The notes: generated from the sequence alone by a model not told the origin. 64,000 nucleotides of DNA from Shewanella xiamenensis (GCF_014647135.1 NZ_BMOP01000009.1:110957-174956); one strand, 5' to 3'. Shown: positions 35,913 to 45,398, numbered from the stretch's first letter. Numbers and translations are program-made.

Positions 35913-37847
35913 TTAAGAGGATTTACGAACCCGTAAATACCACTCAGACAGGAGTCTGACTTGTTTTTTGGTATAGCCTTTCTCCATCATTCGATTGACA
36001 AAATCATCGTGTTTACGTTGATCGTCAGTCGAGGTTTTGGCGTTAAAGGAAATAACTGGCAGTAAGTCCTCTGTATTCGAGAACATTTTCTTCTCGATCA
36101 CAGTGCGTAGTTTTTCATAGCTGGTCCACAGTGGGTTATGGCCCTCATGACTTGCGCGAGCGCGCAGGACAAAGTTGACAATTTCGTTACGGAAATCTTT
36201 TGGATTACTGATGCCCGCAGGTTTTTCGATTTTTTCAAGTTCGGCATTCAGTGCGGCGCGGTCAAACAACTGGCCCGTTTCTGGATCGCGATATTCTTGA
36301 TCCTGAATCCAAAAATCGGCATAGGTGACATAACGGTCGAAGATATTTTGGCCGTATTCAGAGTAGGACTCTAAATAGGCGGTTTGGATTTCTTTACCGA
36401 TAAATTCGACATATTTAGGAATTAAGTAGCCTTTTAAAAACTCCAGATAACGTTCTGCGGTATCGCTAGGAAATTGCTCCTGCTCAATTTGCCGTTCAAG
36501 CACATAGAATAAATGCACTGGATTAGCGGCAATTTCGGAATGGTCAAAGTTAAATACCCGTGACAGGATCTTAAAGGCAAAACGAGTAGAAAGGCCGTTC
36601 ATTCCCTCATCGACGCCTGCATAATCGCGATATTCTTGGTAGGATTTTGCTTTAGGATCAGTATCTTTTAAGCTCTCACCATCATAAACTCGCATTTTCG
36701 AGTAGATAGAAGAGTTTTCTGGGACTTTGAGCCTTGATAGTACGCTAAATTGCGCTAGGGTTTCTATGGTTCCGGGGGCGCAAGGTGCTTGAGATAGCTC
36801 AGAATTTTGTATGAGCTTTTTGTAAATCTGCAGTTCTTCCGATACCCGTAAACAATAAGGCACTTTGACAATATAAACCCTGTCGAGGAATGCTTCGTTG
36901 TTCTTGTTATTTTTAAAGGTTGACCATTCTGACTCGTTAGAGTGTGCCAAAATAATCCCGCTATAGGGCAGGGCAGACAAGCCTTCCGTGCCGTTATAGT
37001 TACCTTCTTGCGTCGCGGTCAGCAGTGGATGTAGCACCTTAATCGGCGCCTTAAACATTTCCACAAACTCCATTATCCCTTGGTTAGCGCGACATAATGC
37101 GCCGGAGTAGGCATAGGCATCGGCATCATCTTGGGAGTAATGTTCCAGTTGACGAATGTCAACCTTACCCACCAAAGAGGAAATATCTTGGTTGTTCTCA
37201 TCCCCAGGCTCGGTTTTGGCAATCGCCAATTGATCGAGAATAGAGGGATAGACTTTGACCACGCGGAATTTAGAAATATCGCCACCAAACTCGTGCAGAC
37301 GTTTCACCGCCCAAGGTGACATGATGGTTTTGAGATAACGGCTGGGAATATTGAATTCATCCCGCAATAGTTGACCATCTTCGTCCACATCGAAGAGACA
37401 GAAGGGATGATCATTCACTGGGCTTCTTACCCCATTAGCGCTCAGAATATAAATGGGCACTTTTTGCATCAATGATTTAAGTTTTTCTGCCAGTGATGAC
37501 TTACCGCCACCCACTGGGCCGAGTAAGTATAAAATTTGCTTAGATTCTTCTAAGCCTTGGGCTGAGTGTTTTAGGTAGGCAACGATTTGCTCAATCGCAT
37601 CTTCCATACCGTAAAAGTCTTTAAATGCGGGATAGCGTGAGATGAGACGATTCGAAAAGATACGGCTTAGGGTTGGATTTTTAGCTGTATCGATAATTTC
37701 AGCATCACCGATGGCGAGCAGTAATCGCTCAGATGCTGACATATAAGCACTGCGATCTTCTTTACAGATATCCAGAAATTCCTGCAAAGTGTATTCTTCA
37801 TCGAGTTTTTGTTCGTAGCGCTTTTGGTAATGCTCGAAAATGCCCAT
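35913..37847 (-). CDS. yeaG: PrkA-type serine protein kinase YeaG
   Basis: A cytoplasmic AAA-like protein kinase linked to starvation and stress responses in enterobacteria. It has Walker A GPVGGGKSS at 110-118 and the N-terminal AAA-like domain, then the PrkA kinase-like C-terminal domain. ALPYSGIILAHSNESEWSTFKNNKNNEAFLDRVYIVKVPYCLR in the middle is diagnostic. The length of 644 is standard. GGGGG precedes the ATG at 37847. It is the first gene of the operon with yeaH and spoVR; relatives are known to be sigma-S and nitrogen controlled. Confidence 0.96.
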   Translation of the reverse strand: MGIFEHYQKRYEQKLDEEYTLQEFLDICKEDRSAYMSASERLLLAIGDAEIIDTAKNPTLSRIFSNRLISRYPAFKDFYGMEDAIEQIVAYLKHSAQGLEESKQILYLLGPVGGGKSSLAEKLKSLMQKVPIYILSANGVRSPVNDHPFCLFDVDEDGQLLRDEFNIPSRYLKTIMSPWAVKRLHEFGGDISKFRVVKVYPSILDQLAIAKTEPGDENNQDISSLVGKVDIRQLEHYSQDDADAYAYSGALCRANQGIMEFVEMFKAPIKVLHPLLTATQEGNYNGTEGLSALPYSGIILAHSNESEWSTFKNNKNNEAFLDRVYIVKVPYCLRVSEELQIYKKLIQNSELSQAPCAPGTIETLAQFSVLSRLKVPENSSIYSKMRVYDGESLKDTDPKAKSYQEYRDYAGVDEGMNGLSTRFAFKILSRVFNFDHSEIAANPVHLFYVLERQIEQEQFPSDTAERYLEFLKGYLIPKYVEFIGKEIQTAYLESYSEYGQNIFDRYVTYADFWIQDQEYRDPETGQLFDRAALNAELEKIEKPAGISNPKDFRNEIVNFVLRARASHEGHNPLWTSYEKLRTVIEKKMFSNTEDLLPVISFNAKTSTDDQRKHDDFVNRMMEKGYTKKQVRLLSEWYLRVRKSS

Positions 37848-37973
37848 ATAAACCCCCTGAAACGCCAGTGATGTTATGGAAGGGATAACTGATTTTTCAG
37901 CTTCCTACACTAATCTTAGACACAAACTTGCTTGCTGTGTCAAAAAAATATCAAATAAAAACAATAACAAATG

Positions 37974-37987
37974 ATTGCAATTGCAAT
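37974..37987. promoter_or_regulatory. Perfect palindrome upstream of yeaG
   Basis: The 14-base sequence attgcaattgcaat is its own reverse complement. It sits about 125 bases before the yeaG start, in an AT-rich region. It could be an operator for the stress operon. It lacks the GG of a sigma-54 -24 element, so I do not call it a sigma-54 promoter. Confidence 0.4.
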
Positions 37988-38052
37988 TATTGCACTTGTA
38001 GTTATCAGGTGAAGTTTAACGGGAAGTCGAAGATGAATGATTTTTGAGGTAA

Positions 38053-38081
38053 TAAAAAAGAGCCACTTGGGCTCTTTTTAA
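38053..38081 (-). terminator. Terminator of sodB
   Basis: The stem aaaaagagcc (38055-38064) pairs with ggctcttttt (38070-38079) over the loop acttg. On the minus strand a further T-run follows. It lies just past the sodB stop. Confidence 0.85.
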
Positions 38082-38098
38082 GGATCGCTGAGAGACGA

Positions 38099-38683
38099 TT
38101 AACCCGCGAAGTTTTGGTTCACGAAGTCCCAGTTAACTAATTGCCAGAAGTGGGCCAAGTAGTCAGGACGTACGTTGCGGTAATCGATGTAGTAAGCGTG
38201 TTCCCACACGTCAACAGTCAGGATTGGTGTCACAGTGCTGTCAGTCAGAGGAGTTGCAGCATTGCTAGTGTTGACGATAGCAACAGTGCCATCGGCTTTT
38301 TTCACTAACCAAGTCCAAGCACTACCAAAGTTGTTTACCGCAGAATCGGTAAACTGGGCTTTGAATGCGTCGAATGAGCCGAAAGCCGCGTTGATGGCAT
38401 CAGCCACAGGGCCAGTTGGCTCACCGCCAGCGTTAGGCGCTAAGCAGTTCCAGTAGAAAGTGTGGTTCCAAACTTGAGCTGCGTTGTTAAATACGCCACC
38501 AGTAGAAGTTTTGATGATTTCTTCTAAAGATTTGCCTGCGAAATCGGTTCCTTCGATTAAACCGTTTAGCTTAACAACGTAGGTGTTGTGATGCTTGCCG
38601 TAGTGGTATTCAATGGTTTCTTGAGAAATGTGTGGTTCTAGTGCGTTCTTTGCATATGGTAATGCGGGTAATTCGAAAGCCAT
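38099..38683 (-). CDS. sodB: Superoxide dismutase, Fe type
   Basis: Cytoplasmic Fe-superoxide dismutase that converts superoxide to hydrogen peroxide and oxygen. Metal ligands are H27 (EYHYGKHHNTY), H74 (VWNHTFYWNCL), D158 and H162 (DVWEHAYYIDY). The active-site Gln70 in NNAAQVWNH and the overall sequence favour iron rather than manganese. The length of 194 is near E. coli SodB (193). Gene order with grxD is divergent. Fur/RyhB-type control is likely from family knowledge but not shown here. Confidence 0.96.
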   Translation of the reverse strand: MAFELPALPYAKNALEPHISQETIEYHYGKHHNTYVVKLNGLIEGTDFAGKSLEEIIKTSTGGVFNNAAQVWNHTFYWNCLAPNAGGEPTGPVADAINAAFGSFDAFKAQFTDSAVNNFGSAWTWLVKKADGTVAIVNTSNAATPLTDSTVTPILTVDVWEHAYYIDYRNVRPDYLAHFWQLVNWDFVNQNFAG

Positions 38684-38910
38684 TAGTATCTCTCCATGGT
38701 CTTAGGTTATCGTTTTTTAAACGTGCTCACTGGACACTATTGTACCGATAAAATTTGTGATGTGAATCATTGTTTGGCTAATTGATTAGATAGGCGTCAT
38801 CGAAAAACTAATTGCAGGCCATAACCTTACAAACTGTGGGATTTTGTTCTGTGCTTAGCTGTCGTACAATAGCCAGCATTGAGTCAATGTCATCATACTT
38901 AGGAATTAAA

Positions 38911-39243
38911 ATGGAAACAGTAGAGAAAATTAAACAGCAGATCGCTGAAAACCCAATCATTGTATACATGAAGGGTTCTCCTAAATTACCTAGCTGTGGT
39001 TTTTCATCTCAGGTAGCCCAAATCATGATTAACTGCGGCGAGCAGTTTGCGTTTGTGGATATTCTCCAGCACCCAGATATTCGTGCTGAATTACCTAAGT
39101 ATGCAAACTGGCCAACCTTCCCACAACTGTGGATTGAAGGCGAGCTGATTGGTGGCTGTGATATCGTGGTTGATATGTACCAAAAAGGCGAATTACAGCC
39201 ATTAATCAAAGCGACCGCAGAAAAGTACAAAACCGCAGAGTAA
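38911..39243 (+). CDS. grxD: Monothiol glutaredoxin Grx4
   Basis: A CGFS-type glutaredoxin that carries or delivers iron-sulfur clusters. METVEKIKQQIAENPIIVYMKGSPKLPSCGFSSQVAQI at the start contains the CGFS signature. LPKYANWPTFPQLWIEGELIGGCDIVVDMYQKGEL with the glutathione-binding TFPQ is in the second half. I chose the ATG at 38911, with AGGA just upstream; the longer frame from 38812 adds 33 residues with no family match. The length of 110 is standard (E. coli 115). Confidence 0.95.
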   Translation: METVEKIKQQIAENPIIVYMKGSPKLPSCGFSSQVAQIMINCGEQFAFVDILQHPDIRAELPKYANWPTFPQLWIEGELIGGCDIVVDMYQKGELQPLIKATAEKYKTAE

Positions 39244-39271
39244 TTACTCGTCACAGAGCGATGAAGAATAA

Positions 39272-39308
39272 CAAAAAGCCGCTAAGTGAATAACTTAGCG
39301 GCTTTTTT
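39272..39308. terminator. Terminator between grxD and uraA
   Basis: The 14-base stem aaaagccgctaagt (39274-39287) pairs with acttagcggctttt (39293-39306). It is flanked by A and T runs and can serve both convergent genes. Confidence 0.85.
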
Positions 39309-39349
39309 ATTGCCATATTCCTACTGAATGAGGAATTGAAGGGCAACAC

Positions 39350-40588
39350 TTAGTGTGATGCCGCATCTCTATCGTGGTGTTTGCTCGCAGGTAATAGCAG
39401 ATTCATGGTAATGGCGACAATCCCGCAAAGACTAATGCCTGTAAGGCTAAAAGAACCAATACCAAAGGCCATACCGCCAATACCGAAGACTAAGGTGACA
39501 CCGACAATGCTTAAGTTACGCGGCTCGGATAAGTCCACGTGATTACGGATTAAGGTATTTAATCCTACAGCGGCAATTGAACCAAATAACAAACACATAA
39601 TGCCGCCCATAACTGGAACGGGGATAGTTTGCATCAGTGCCCCTAATTTACCTATAAACGCTAAGGTAATGGCAGTGATGGCTGTCCATGTCATGATCCT
39701 TGGGTCGAAGTTACGGGTTAAGGTGACTGCACCTGTGACTTCTGAATAGGTGGTGTTTGGTGGACCACCGAAGGCTGCTGCGGCGATTGTTGCTACGCCG
39801 TCACCCGTTAAGGTGCGGTGCAGGCCAGGTTTTTTCATAAAATCCTTACCAGTGACATTGGAAATAGCCAAGATGTCACCGATATGTTCAACCGCAGGAG
39901 CAATGGCAACAGGGATCATAAACGCAATCGCATGCCAGTTAAATTCGGGGGCTACAAATTTTGGAATGGCGATCCAACTTGCTGCAGTGACTACCGCAAA
40001 ATCGACGATACCAAATGCTAGACTCAGGCTGTAGCCAACGATAATGCCAGCAAGAATGGGCATCACCTTGAGTAACCCTTTAGCAAAAATCGCTACGGCA
40101 ATGGTGGTACAAAGGGATACAAGCGAAATGATTAATGCCGTATTGGTTGCGACTAAGGTTAGACTGCCGTCGCCACTTTTGCCCAGCGCCATATTCACGG
40201 CAACAGGTGCTAAGCCCAGGCCAATGATAATGATGACGGGTCCTACAACTACAGGTGGTAACAGCCGATGAATAAAGTCAGTGCCGCGTACTTTAACTAA
40301 GGCGCCTAGGCATACATAGACCGCGCCTGCGGCCATGATACCGCCCATGGTTGATGGGATCCCCCAAGTTTGTACTCCGTAAAGAATCGGGGCGATAAAA
40401 GCGAAGGAGGAAGCCAGAAAAATAGGCACTTGGCGTTTAGTGATTAATTGAAATAGTAGGGTACCAATACCTGCGGTAAAGAGTGCAACACTGGTGTCGA
40501 GCCCGGTTAACAGTGGCATCAGTACTAGGGCGCCAAATGCGACAAACAGCATTTGTGCGCCCTGCAATGGAATAGCAAGTCGTCTCAT
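39350..40588 (-). CDS. uraA: Uracil permease of the NCS2 family (UraA-like)
   Basis: An inner-membrane nucleobase:proton symporter. The sequence has the family's GxxVGxFFxT-like gate region and the strongly conserved VAIAPAVEHIGDILAISNVTGKDFMKKPGLHRTLTGDGVATIAAAAFGGPPNTTYSEVTGAVTLTRN. This carries the substrate glutamate (PAVEHIGD) and Q/E helix features. About fourteen hydrophobic segments fit NCS2. The length of 412 is near E. coli UraA (429). No upp gene is adjacent. Uracil specificity is likely but not certain from sequence. Confidence 0.88.
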   Translation of the reverse strand: MRRLAIPLQGAQMLFVAFGALVLMPLLTGLDTSVALFTAGIGTLLFQLITKRQVPIFLASSFAFIAPILYGVQTWGIPSTMGGIMAAGAVYVCLGALVKVRGTDFIHRLLPPVVVGPVIIIIGLGLAPVAVNMALGKSGDGSLTLVATNTALIISLVSLCTTIAVAIFAKGLLKVMPILAGIIVGYSLSLAFGIVDFAVVTAASWIAIPKFVAPEFNWHAIAFMIPVAIAPAVEHIGDILAISNVTGKDFMKKPGLHRTLTGDGVATIAAAAFGGPPNTTYSEVTGAVTLTRNFDPRIMTWTAITAITLAFIGKLGALMQTIPVPVMGGIMCLLFGSIAAVGLNTLIRNHVDLSEPRNLSIVGVTLVFGIGGMAFGIGSFSLTGISLCGIVAITMNLLLPASKHHDRDAASH

Positions 40589-40803
40589 TTATTATTCTCG
40601 TAAATTTAGGGTAAACCGCGAGATGATAACAGTTTGTTGCAATATGATCTTTATTAAATGATGTATTTGCGGGTGGCGATCACTGTTTTATGGCTTGTCA
40701 GAGTAGCGATCCTTATTCAGAGTATCGAATAAGGCTAAGACTCGCTAAAGGCGCGAACTATGGTACAATTTGCACTATCTGATGTTACTTCAACTACCCA
40801 AAG

Positions 40804-41886
40804 ATGCTGAAATTTCTATTAAAGCCAAGCTTAGTCGCGTTTTTATACTGCCTGTTTACCGTTAATAGCCTGCAAGCTGTTGAAGTGAGTAAATTAGATG
40901 AGGCCGATGTACCGGTCACTTCCCGTGCGGTTCCAGAGCGTAATAGTGCGCTGAAAACCGCTTTAGAAAAAGTGATCATTAAAAACACGGGGACGGCCCG
41001 TTCTTTGGACAATAGCGTGATCCAATCGCAGTTAGCCAATCCTGATGCCTTGCTAAGTCAATTTGGTTATGTTGAACAAAATGGTCAATTGCTGCTGAAA
41101 GCAAATTTCGAGCATAGACGAATTGTGTCCTTGTTGCGTCAAGCACAACTCCCTGTATGGGGCACCCAGCGTCCATTGACCCTGTTTTGGGTGGCGATGC
41201 CCGGTGAAGGTGACACCATTTTATTAAGTGATTCTTCCACATCGACCGAGCGTCAGGCGTTTAGCTCCTTCTCTGATGAACGTGGGATACCTGTGCTATT
41301 GCCTATCCTCGATCTTGATGAACTCATGGGGATTAACCCGAACGATGTCAAAGGCATGTTTGCAGATATCGTGGCCAGTGTCTCTGGACGTTATCAAGCT
41401 GATTTCTTAGCGCTTGTTGCCATTGAGCCAGCAGGGAACCTGGTGCGTTATCGCTTAAATCTGTATTCTAAAACTACGATTGATTCATTAACGCCACCAT
41501 TGTTTAGTTTTAATGGCAGTGCTGAAAATAGTGCGCAGGCAATCACAGCGATGATGGCTGCCCTAGGGGATTACTATTTTACTAAGTATGCTATTGCAGA
41601 TTCTGGTGAGCAGGTTGGCGCCAGTGTGACCTTTGTGAACATTGATAAAATGGCACAAGTTGTCGAGGTAGAAAAGTATTTAAAACAACTGAGTGCGGTT
41701 AAGAATGCGACTTTGTCGCGCATTCAAGGTAACACTGTGACCTTTTCGTTAGATCTATTTGGCTCACAGACAGACTTTGAGCGTTTATTAAGTTTAGAGC
41801 CGAGAATTTCGGTGGTCGCTCCTGGAGAGTTTTCCGCCAGTGCGAGCCCTGCAGGTAAAACTGTCTATCAATGGCGGTTACCTTAA
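40804..41886 (+). CDS. DUF2066 domain protein
   Basis: A secreted or envelope protein with a signal peptide (FLLKPSLVAFLYCLFTVNSLQA). The mature part opens EVSKLDEADVPVTSRAVPERNSALKTALEKVIIKNTG, the DUF2066 opening pattern. QPLTLFWVAM-like (RPLTLFWVAMPGEG) and the later domains fit a family of unknown function common upstream of hda in Vibrio and Shewanella. The length of 360 is usual. It is followed 76 bases on by hda and the two are probably co-transcribed. Confidence 0.8.
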   Translation: MLKFLLKPSLVAFLYCLFTVNSLQAVEVSKLDEADVPVTSRAVPERNSALKTALEKVIIKNTGTARSLDNSVIQSQLANPDALLSQFGYVEQNGQLLLKANFEHRRIVSLLRQAQLPVWGTQRPLTLFWVAMPGEGDTILLSDSSTSTERQAFSSFSDERGIPVLLPILDLDELMGINPNDVKGMFADIVASVSGRYQADFLALVAIEPAGNLVRYRLNLYSKTTIDSLTPPLFSFNGSAENSAQAITAMMAALGDYYFTKYAIADSGEQVGASVTFVNIDKMAQVVEVEKYLKQLSAVKNATLSRIQGNTVTFSLDLFGSQTDFERLLSLEPRISVVAPGEFSASASPAGKTVYQWRLP

Positions 41887-41962
41887 ACTTCCCTCGTAGA
41901 GGCTGGGAAATACTCTACCCAGTCGCGTGGGGTTGATAATTTATTGATATTGAGACGTACGA

Positions 41963-42673
41963 GTGCCATTAAACTCACCGCTACAACTTTCATTGCCGGT
42001 TTATCTGCCAGACGATGAAACTTTTAATAGTTATTATCCTGCAGCGGGTAATGATGAACTTATTCAAAAGCTGCGCGCTAATGCTGAGGGGCATGGTGAA
42101 GCGGCTATCTATGTTTGGGGACCCGTAAAATCGGGACGTACTCACTTAATGCATGCCGCCTGTGCCCATGCTAATGAACTCGACCGCCGCAGCTTTTATC
42201 TGCCACTTGGGATCCATGCGAGTATTTCGACGGCGCTATTAGAAGGTTTGGAACAACTTGATTTGATTTGCATTGATGATGTGGACGACATCGCAGGCCA
42301 CCCAGTTTGGGAAGAGGCGATTTTTGATCTGTATAATCGTGTTGCTGAAAATAAACATTGCGCGCTGGTGGTGAGTGGTCGGTCTGCGCCTGCGGATGCC
42401 GGATTTTTATTACCCGATTTAGTCTCAAGAATGCAGTGGGGACTCAATTATCAACTCCAGCCAATGGCTGATGATGAAAAACTCGCAGCATTGCAACGCC
42501 GTGCTGCCATGCGTGGGCTACAATTACCTGAAGACGTTGGGCGTTTTTTGCTCAATCGAATGGCAAGAGACCTTCGTACTCTGTTTGATGTGTTAGATAA
42601 ACTTGATAAAGCATCTTTAGTGCATCAGCGCAAACTCACCATTCCTTTTGCAAAAGAAATGCTGCACCTCTGA
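41963..42673 (+). CDS. hda: DnaA regulatory inactivator Hda
   Basis: A DnaA-like AAA+ protein that, with the sliding clamp, stimulates ATP hydrolysis on DnaA to prevent over-initiation. The N-terminus carries the clamp-binding QLSLPVYLPDDETFNSYYPAAGN. Walker A is atypical, as is usual in Hda (VWGPVKSGRTHLMHA). Walker B is LDLICIDDVDDIAG. The sensor-like region is ALVVSGRSAPADAGFLLPDLVSRMQWGL. The length of 236 matches E. coli (233). The start is a GTG at 41963. Confidence 0.94.
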   Translation: MPLNSPLQLSLPVYLPDDETFNSYYPAAGNDELIQKLRANAEGHGEAAIYVWGPVKSGRTHLMHAACAHANELDRRSFYLPLGIHASISTALLEGLEQLDLICIDDVDDIAGHPVWEEAIFDLYNRVAENKHCALVVSGRSAPADAGFLLPDLVSRMQWGLNYQLQPMADDEKLAALQRRAAMRGLQLPEDVGRFLLNRMARDLRTLFDVLDKLDKASLVHQRKLTIPFAKEMLHL

Positions 42674-42691
42674 GCTGATACCGTATTAGCA

Positions 42692-42726
42692 AAAAGCCCG
42701 TCGCATAATTACGACGGGCTTTTTTA
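42692..42726 (+). terminator. Terminator of hda
   Basis: The stem aaaagcccgtcg (42692-42703) pairs with cgacgggctttt (42712-42723) over an eight-base loop, followed by T residues. Confidence 0.85.
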
Positions 42727-42785
42727 TATCTTCAAATGAGCTGAAATACTGAAATCTTGTCTATCTGCTCGCTTAGATCAAGTGA

Positions 42786-44741
42786 CTACTGCTGCGGATG
42801 GCGATGACGATCGCCACTGAAGCGCAGCTCTGGCTCGGCTATGCTATCGCGACTGGCTGCGGTACTACTTTGTTGTCCTTTCACAATGGCTGCATTGGGC
42901 GATATCCCTAATGTTTGACGCCAGCTTTGCCCTTGGGTCATCGGGATGGGCTCGGGCAGGCTTGCTAGCAAGGTAATACCATCTAACTCGGGTAACATAC
43001 CATCGATCACTAAGGCGGCACGGTTGAGCAAATTATCGGCGCCAATGCGGCCTCTTTGTCCCCAGTTGACGATAATCGTATCCGCGGTGATTACATCGGG
43101 TGCATTTGTCACTGCTACATCCCGCAGGATCTGATAGCGATAGCTCATCATCGCTTCTTCAAATAGCATTGCAGTGTCTTCGCGGGTGCTGGAATAATTG
43201 TAAAAATCATTGGCGATATCACTGGAGAAAAACGTACTGACATCCGAAGGTTGGTAGGCTTTTTGGGTGGCAGTGGCTTTCGCACCCAAGAAGCTCACTC
43301 CAGCAAGCCCAGTCATTTCGGTACTCGTGAGGGGATAACTGCGGCTTACTTGATCTGAAATCAAACTCTTACTGGCATTTCGGCGACTATAGTCATCCAA
43401 TAGTCTTGGACCTGTAAGTGATGCGTGCACGCTTCTTGGGAAGAAGTCATTAGCGTGGGCGAGCTCATGGTATAAGAGTGAGGCGAGGTCAGGGTTAATT
43501 TGAGCCAGAGTCCGTGTGGCGCGCGTAGTGATTGGGAAGCCCTGTGAAGCATATTGATTATTTTTAACGTAACGCCATGGCATGATGAAATTCAGCTCAT
43601 TGCCAAAGCTACTGCGATAATCTGGCGCTTCGTTGATGGTATCGCGCTGCATAGGTGTCAGCCAAAGGTCGTTGGGGTCGAGATAAATCGCCCCTGTAAC
43701 AACCCAATAGAAAGATGGGCGCACATCATAACTAATCACCACTGCGGTGACCGATTGTAGCAGGCGGGCAAAGTCACTATTAGGATCCATCTGCCGTAAA
43801 AATGCGGCAAAATTGTCCCCCATCCAATCGTGGGACACTAATACCCGATCAAGAATCGTATCGACATCAAGGTTATCTGAAACTTGGCCTATGAGTGGCA
43901 ATTGATTGATTGTACAAGCCTCTTTTAACTGATTCGAGTACACACAGCTCGTTAACGCACTGGCATAAGGTGAGGTTGGATGATAAGCATGAGTACGCGC
44001 AAGTGGCGTATCAAAGTAACTGGAGCTTATCGTGGGCGCTGCCGTGGTTAATACAAAGGCTTCATCTGTCACTACATTACCGTTAATCGTGGCTGATGCC
44101 CTAAGACGGGTTAAGGTATCTTGAGCAACAGCGGGTGCGGTAAAGAGGGGTCTAAAGGGATCGCTTATGTCAAGGCTGACATCGGGGCCTTCGGCGATAC
44201 ACCAATTGACATTGGCGGCACTGAGGCCGGCTTGCTGACCAATTCGCAAGCTTACATCGTTACCCTCAACGGCTTGATGGTCTTGACGAATATTCAGCAA
44301 TCCGCCCGTGTTGTTATCGGCATTAATGCTGATGTCACCCGTCACATTGGTATTGGCGCCGGTGATTTGTAAGCGAAAGCGGTAGCTGCCCACGGCCGGG
44401 AGCTCCATCGCTAATACAGGACTATTTTGACTAACGAGTTCAATGCTGGGGCCTTCGAGTTGTTGCCAACGGAAGGTGAGATCCTGCGAATCGCGATTAC
44501 CTAGGCTGGCAATAATGGCACCGGATTGTCCTACACCATATTGAGATTCCGTCTTAAACCGAATTGCACCAGTATCTGTGGTCACTAATGGTGTGACTGA
44601 GGTACAACGTGGCACATTGGTTGTGGGAGGCGTAACTGTGCCGCCATCGCTGTTGCTATCACCTCCGCCGCCACAGGCGCTCAATGTTGCTGCTGCGGCT
44701 ATGATACTGAATCGACGAATTGGGCCCCATATTTCCATCAT
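42786..44741 (-). CDS. Putative outer-membrane lipoprotein with a zinc metallopeptidase motif
   Basis: I do not recognise a named family. A lipoprotein signal ends at LSAC (Cys23), followed by a Gly/Asp/Ser-rich linker. Residues about 55-235 look like two Ig/PKD-like beta domains (FRWQQLEGPSIELVSQNSPVLAMELPAVGSYRFRLQITGAN). Residues about 245-600 hold a helical domain with LLYHELAHANDFF, a gluzincin-like HExxH (H425, E426, H429). A later STREDTAMLFEEAMM may give the third ligand (E521). GGAG sits six bases before the first ATG. The C-terminal end is short and basic (RHRHPQQ). Neighbours do not suggest a substrate. A protease role is inferred from the motif only. Confidence 0.65.
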   Translation of the reverse strand: MMEIWGPIRRFSIIAAAATLSACGGGGDSNSDGGTVTPPTTNVPRCTSVTPLVTTDTGAIRFKTESQYGVGQSGAIIASLGNRDSQDLTFRWQQLEGPSIELVSQNSPVLAMELPAVGSYRFRLQITGANTNVTGDISINADNNTGGLLNIRQDHQAVEGNDVSLRIGQQAGLSAANVNWCIAEGPDVSLDISDPFRPLFTAPAVAQDTLTRLRASATINGNVVTDEAFVLTTAAPTISSSYFDTPLARTHAYHPTSPYASALTSCVYSNQLKEACTINQLPLIGQVSDNLDVDTILDRVLVSHDWMGDNFAAFLRQMDPNSDFARLLQSVTAVVISYDVRPSFYWVVTGAIYLDPNDLWLTPMQRDTINEAPDYRSSFGNELNFIMPWRYVKNNQYASQGFPITTRATRTLAQINPDLASLLYHELAHANDFFPRSVHASLTGPRLLDDYSRRNASKSLISDQVSRSYPLTSTEMTGLAGVSFLGAKATATQKAYQPSDVSTFFSSDIANDFYNYSSTREDTAMLFEEAMMSYRYQILRDVAVTNAPDVITADTIIVNWGQRGRIGADNLLNRAALVIDGMLPELDGITLLASLPEPIPMTQGQSWRQTLGISPNAAIVKGQQSSTAASRDSIAEPELRFSGDRHRHPQQ

Positions 44742-44972
44742 GACTCACTCCAATTAATTCGCTGTTATTGTTTGTTTTTGTTGTTTGACAGGCACGATTC
44801 ACCGTCATTTATTGGCACAAAAAATGACTATAGCACGCTCTTTTAGTTACAAAAAGCGATCGAAGGTAGCTTAAATGTTATGGATTGTTTGTAGTGATTA
44901 TTGGAGATAGGCGGGGCATTGATCATTTTGACTAAAAATGGATGGACTGACGCAGAGAGTGTGTCGGGCAAT

Positions 44973-45004
44973 AAAAAGCGCGGTGTAAATCAACCGCGCT
45001 TTAC
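44973..45004 (-). terminator. Terminator of the DUF2069 gene
   Basis: The stem aaagcgcggt (44975-44984) pairs with accgcgcttt (44993-45002). On the minus strand it is followed by TTTTTAT, just past the stop codon. Confidence 0.8.
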
Positions 45005-45017
45005 TATATTCGGAATA

Positions 45018-45398
45018 TTAGTCTTGCTTATCGGATTTTTTCTTCAGACCTAGGCCGAGTTCACGTCCACGGATACGAGCATAAAACGGGAACGCGACTA
45101 ACAGCGCGCCAATGAGCAGGACCTCAATAATGGCAAAGGCCAATGCATCGGTCGTGACATACAACAAGGTGAGGGCGTGCAGCATATATAAGCATAAAAT
45201 AAAGCTCGCCCATGCGTAGGTGTAAGGATTACCTTTTAAAATGCCTTTGATGGGAAGCAATAAAGGCAATATCCATAATAGGCTGAATAATAATGTATAT
45301 TCCCCATTTATGCCTTGACCAATAAACCAGCCGCCCAGCAGCAGAACAAGGGCAAGGTAGCCTAAGCGGCTAAGTGTCAGTAGAGAGCTTGAGGTCAT
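45018..45398 (-). CDS. DUF2069 small membrane protein
   Basis: A 126-residue inner-membrane protein with four hydrophobic helices (YLALVLLLGGWFIGQ, LLFSLLWILPLLLPIKG, YAWASFILCLYMLHALTLLY and AFAIIEVLLIGALLVAFPFYARIRG). It matches DUF2069, whose role is unknown and which often lies near arsC- or wrbA-type genes. A charged Lys-rich tail ends the protein. It follows the arsC-like gene by about 50 bases and may be co-transcribed with it. Confidence 0.78.
   Translation of the reverse strand: MTSSSLLTLSRLGYLALVLLLGGWFIGQGINGEYTLLFSLLWILPLLLPIKGILKGNPYTYAWASFILCLYMLHALTLLYVTTDALAFAIIEVLLIGALLVAFPFYARIRGRELGLGLKKKSDKQD

Noticed and set aside
37980..38010. Sigma-54 promoter for yeaG
   Set aside because: A TTGCA-type -12 element exists, but no GG-type -24 element is present at the right spacing.
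38812..38910. Longer start for grxD
   Set aside because: The extra 33 residues match no Grx4 homologue, and the ATG at 38911 has a proper ribosome site.
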